From assembly GCA_023386395.1 (NCBI GenBank), contig JAEWJV010000045.1:1-6881 (forward strand): a DNA stretch of 6,881 nt, in the 5' to 3' direction. This stretch comes from Bacteroidota bacterium (GTDB lineage Bacteria > Bacteroidota > Bacteroidia > Chitinophagales > Chitinophagaceae). The translations under genes were made by a program, and so were the position numbers. This document shows, one piece after another, positions 6,282-6,881 of the stretch (position 1 is its first letter; every line of letters starts with the position of its first letter). The notes below the pieces were generated by a model. It made no database searches. It saw nothing but the letters and a program-made list of their open reading frames with translations, and had not been told where the DNA came from.

Positions 6282-6881
6282 TCAGTCAAACAGGTGGTTA
6301 TCCATCAACTTTTCATCCTCTTTATTAATGGCTGATGCATGAGAGGATTCTTTCATAAAAACATATACCAGCAACGAGATAAAAACACAGCCTGAAATAT
6401 ACCAATAGAAATAATTTTCATGGCCTGTTGCTTTAAACCATAATGCAATATATTCAACCGTTCCGCCAAATACAGCAACCGTAAATGCATAGGGCAGTCC
6501 CACTCCCAAAGCCCGCACTTCAGCGGGAAATAATTCAGCTTTTACCACTGCATTAATACTTGTGTAACCGCTAACAATTATAAGTGCTGCTATAAGCAAT
6601 ATGAATGCCATCCATTTTGATGATGTTGTGCTTAATGCGGTAAGCAAGGGTACTGTAAACAAAGTGCCCAGAATGCCAAAGCCGATAAGCAACGGCCGCC
6701 TGCCAATACGGTCTGAAAGACTGCCGAATGCAGGTTGCAACAGTGCAAAAATTAAAAGCGAGCAAAAGGAGAGGAGTGTAGCATCCTGTTTACTGAGATG
6801 AACGGTGTTCACCAAAAACTTTTGCATGTAAGTAGTATAAGTATAAAACGCCATTGTGCCGCCAAGTGTAAGCCCTATAAC
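6282..6881 (-). CDS. MFS transporter, metabolite:H+ symporter family, KgtP (alpha-ketoglutarate permease)-like; N-terminal half outside window
   Basis: The last 199 residues of a 12-helix inner-membrane permease are visible. The frame is open to the window edge, reading VIGLTLGGT before the internal Met codon at 6854, so the true start lies to the right, probably about 230 codons away given a usual length near 430. The visible part corresponds to helices 7-12. It carries the conserved GSLSDRIGRR loop (visible residues 53-62, between helices 8 and 9) and KAELFPAEVRALGVGL (114-129), both typical of the metabolite:H+ symporter family. AFYTYTTYMQKFLVNT and FGGTVEYIAL strongly resemble E. coli KgtP as I remember it. 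Proton-driven uptake of alpha-ketoglutarate or a related small solute is therefore likely, but close relatives carry proline, betaine, citrate or shikimate, so the substrate is not certain. The C-terminal tail is polar and short. The gene converges with the DUF4920 gene with no bases between the stop codons. Confidence 0.88.
   Translation of the reverse strand, partial: VIGLTLGGTMAFYTYTTYMQKFLVNTVHLSKQDATLLSFCSLLIFALLQPAFGSLSDRIGRRPLLIGFGILGTLFTVPLLTALSTTSSKWMAFILLIAALIIVSGYTSINAVVKAELFPAEVRALGVGLPYAFTVAVFGGTVEYIALWFKATGHENYFYWYISGCVFISLLVYVFMKESSHASAINKEDEKLMDNHLFD

Noticed and set aside
1..6881. Mobile element, CRISPR array, tRNA, rRNA, riboswitch or defence system
   Set aside because: No terminal inverted repeats, transposase or integrase motifs, regularly spaced repeats or recognisable RNA folds were seen by eye on either strand. 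All long frames are accounted for by housekeeping or envelope genes.

Overview
The window looks like an ordinary chromosomal stretch from a member of the Bacteroidota, probably of Chitinophagaceae/Sphingobacteriia type. This is inferred from gene content (a DUF4920 secreted protein and a DUF1080 lipoprotein), from start codons without clear Shine-Dalgarno sequences, and from a perfect Bacteroidota-type -7 box (TAnnTTTG) upstream of the one internal plus-strand gene. Base composition is moderately AT-rich and looks even throughout. I saw no mobile element, tRNA, rRNA, CRISPR array or phage gene.

Layout, left to right. The plus strand opens inside gcvP, the single-chain P-protein of the glycine cleavage system; only about the first 15-20 codons are missing. 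It ends 8 bases before the convergent end of a minus-strand run of three genes. Read in their own direction, these are a 69-aa zinc-ribbon protein (5733-5524), a DUF1080 lipoprotein (5439-4645) and a type I ABC exporter half-transporter with fused membrane and ATPase domains (4625-2847). The exporter starts at a TTG codon 19 bases after the DUF1080 stop, so these two are probably co-transcribed. The zinc-ribbon gene is separated from DUF1080 by 84 bases and may or may not belong to the same unit.

The zinc-ribbon gene is divergent from a plus-strand gene for a secreted DUF4920 protein (5808-6281). The 74 bases between them hold the clearest regulatory signal in the window: a GGATTCA-N8-TGAATCC inverted repeat directly abutting TATTTTTG. 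The DUF4920 stop codon then directly abuts the stop codon of a convergent minus-strand MFS transporter, forming the palindrome TGATCA. That transporter resembles the alpha-ketoglutarate permease KgtP, and its N-terminal half lies beyond the right edge.

The genes do not form an evident single pathway. GcvP is core one-carbon metabolism, the exporter and lipoprotein act at the envelope, the DUF4920 protein is periplasmic or exported, and the MFS protein takes up a small organic acid or osmolyte. I found no convincing new system. The points most worth a second look are the shortened X-loop before the ABC signature motif, the operator-like dyad, and the two poorly understood small proteins. There is no stretch of 300 bases without a gene.
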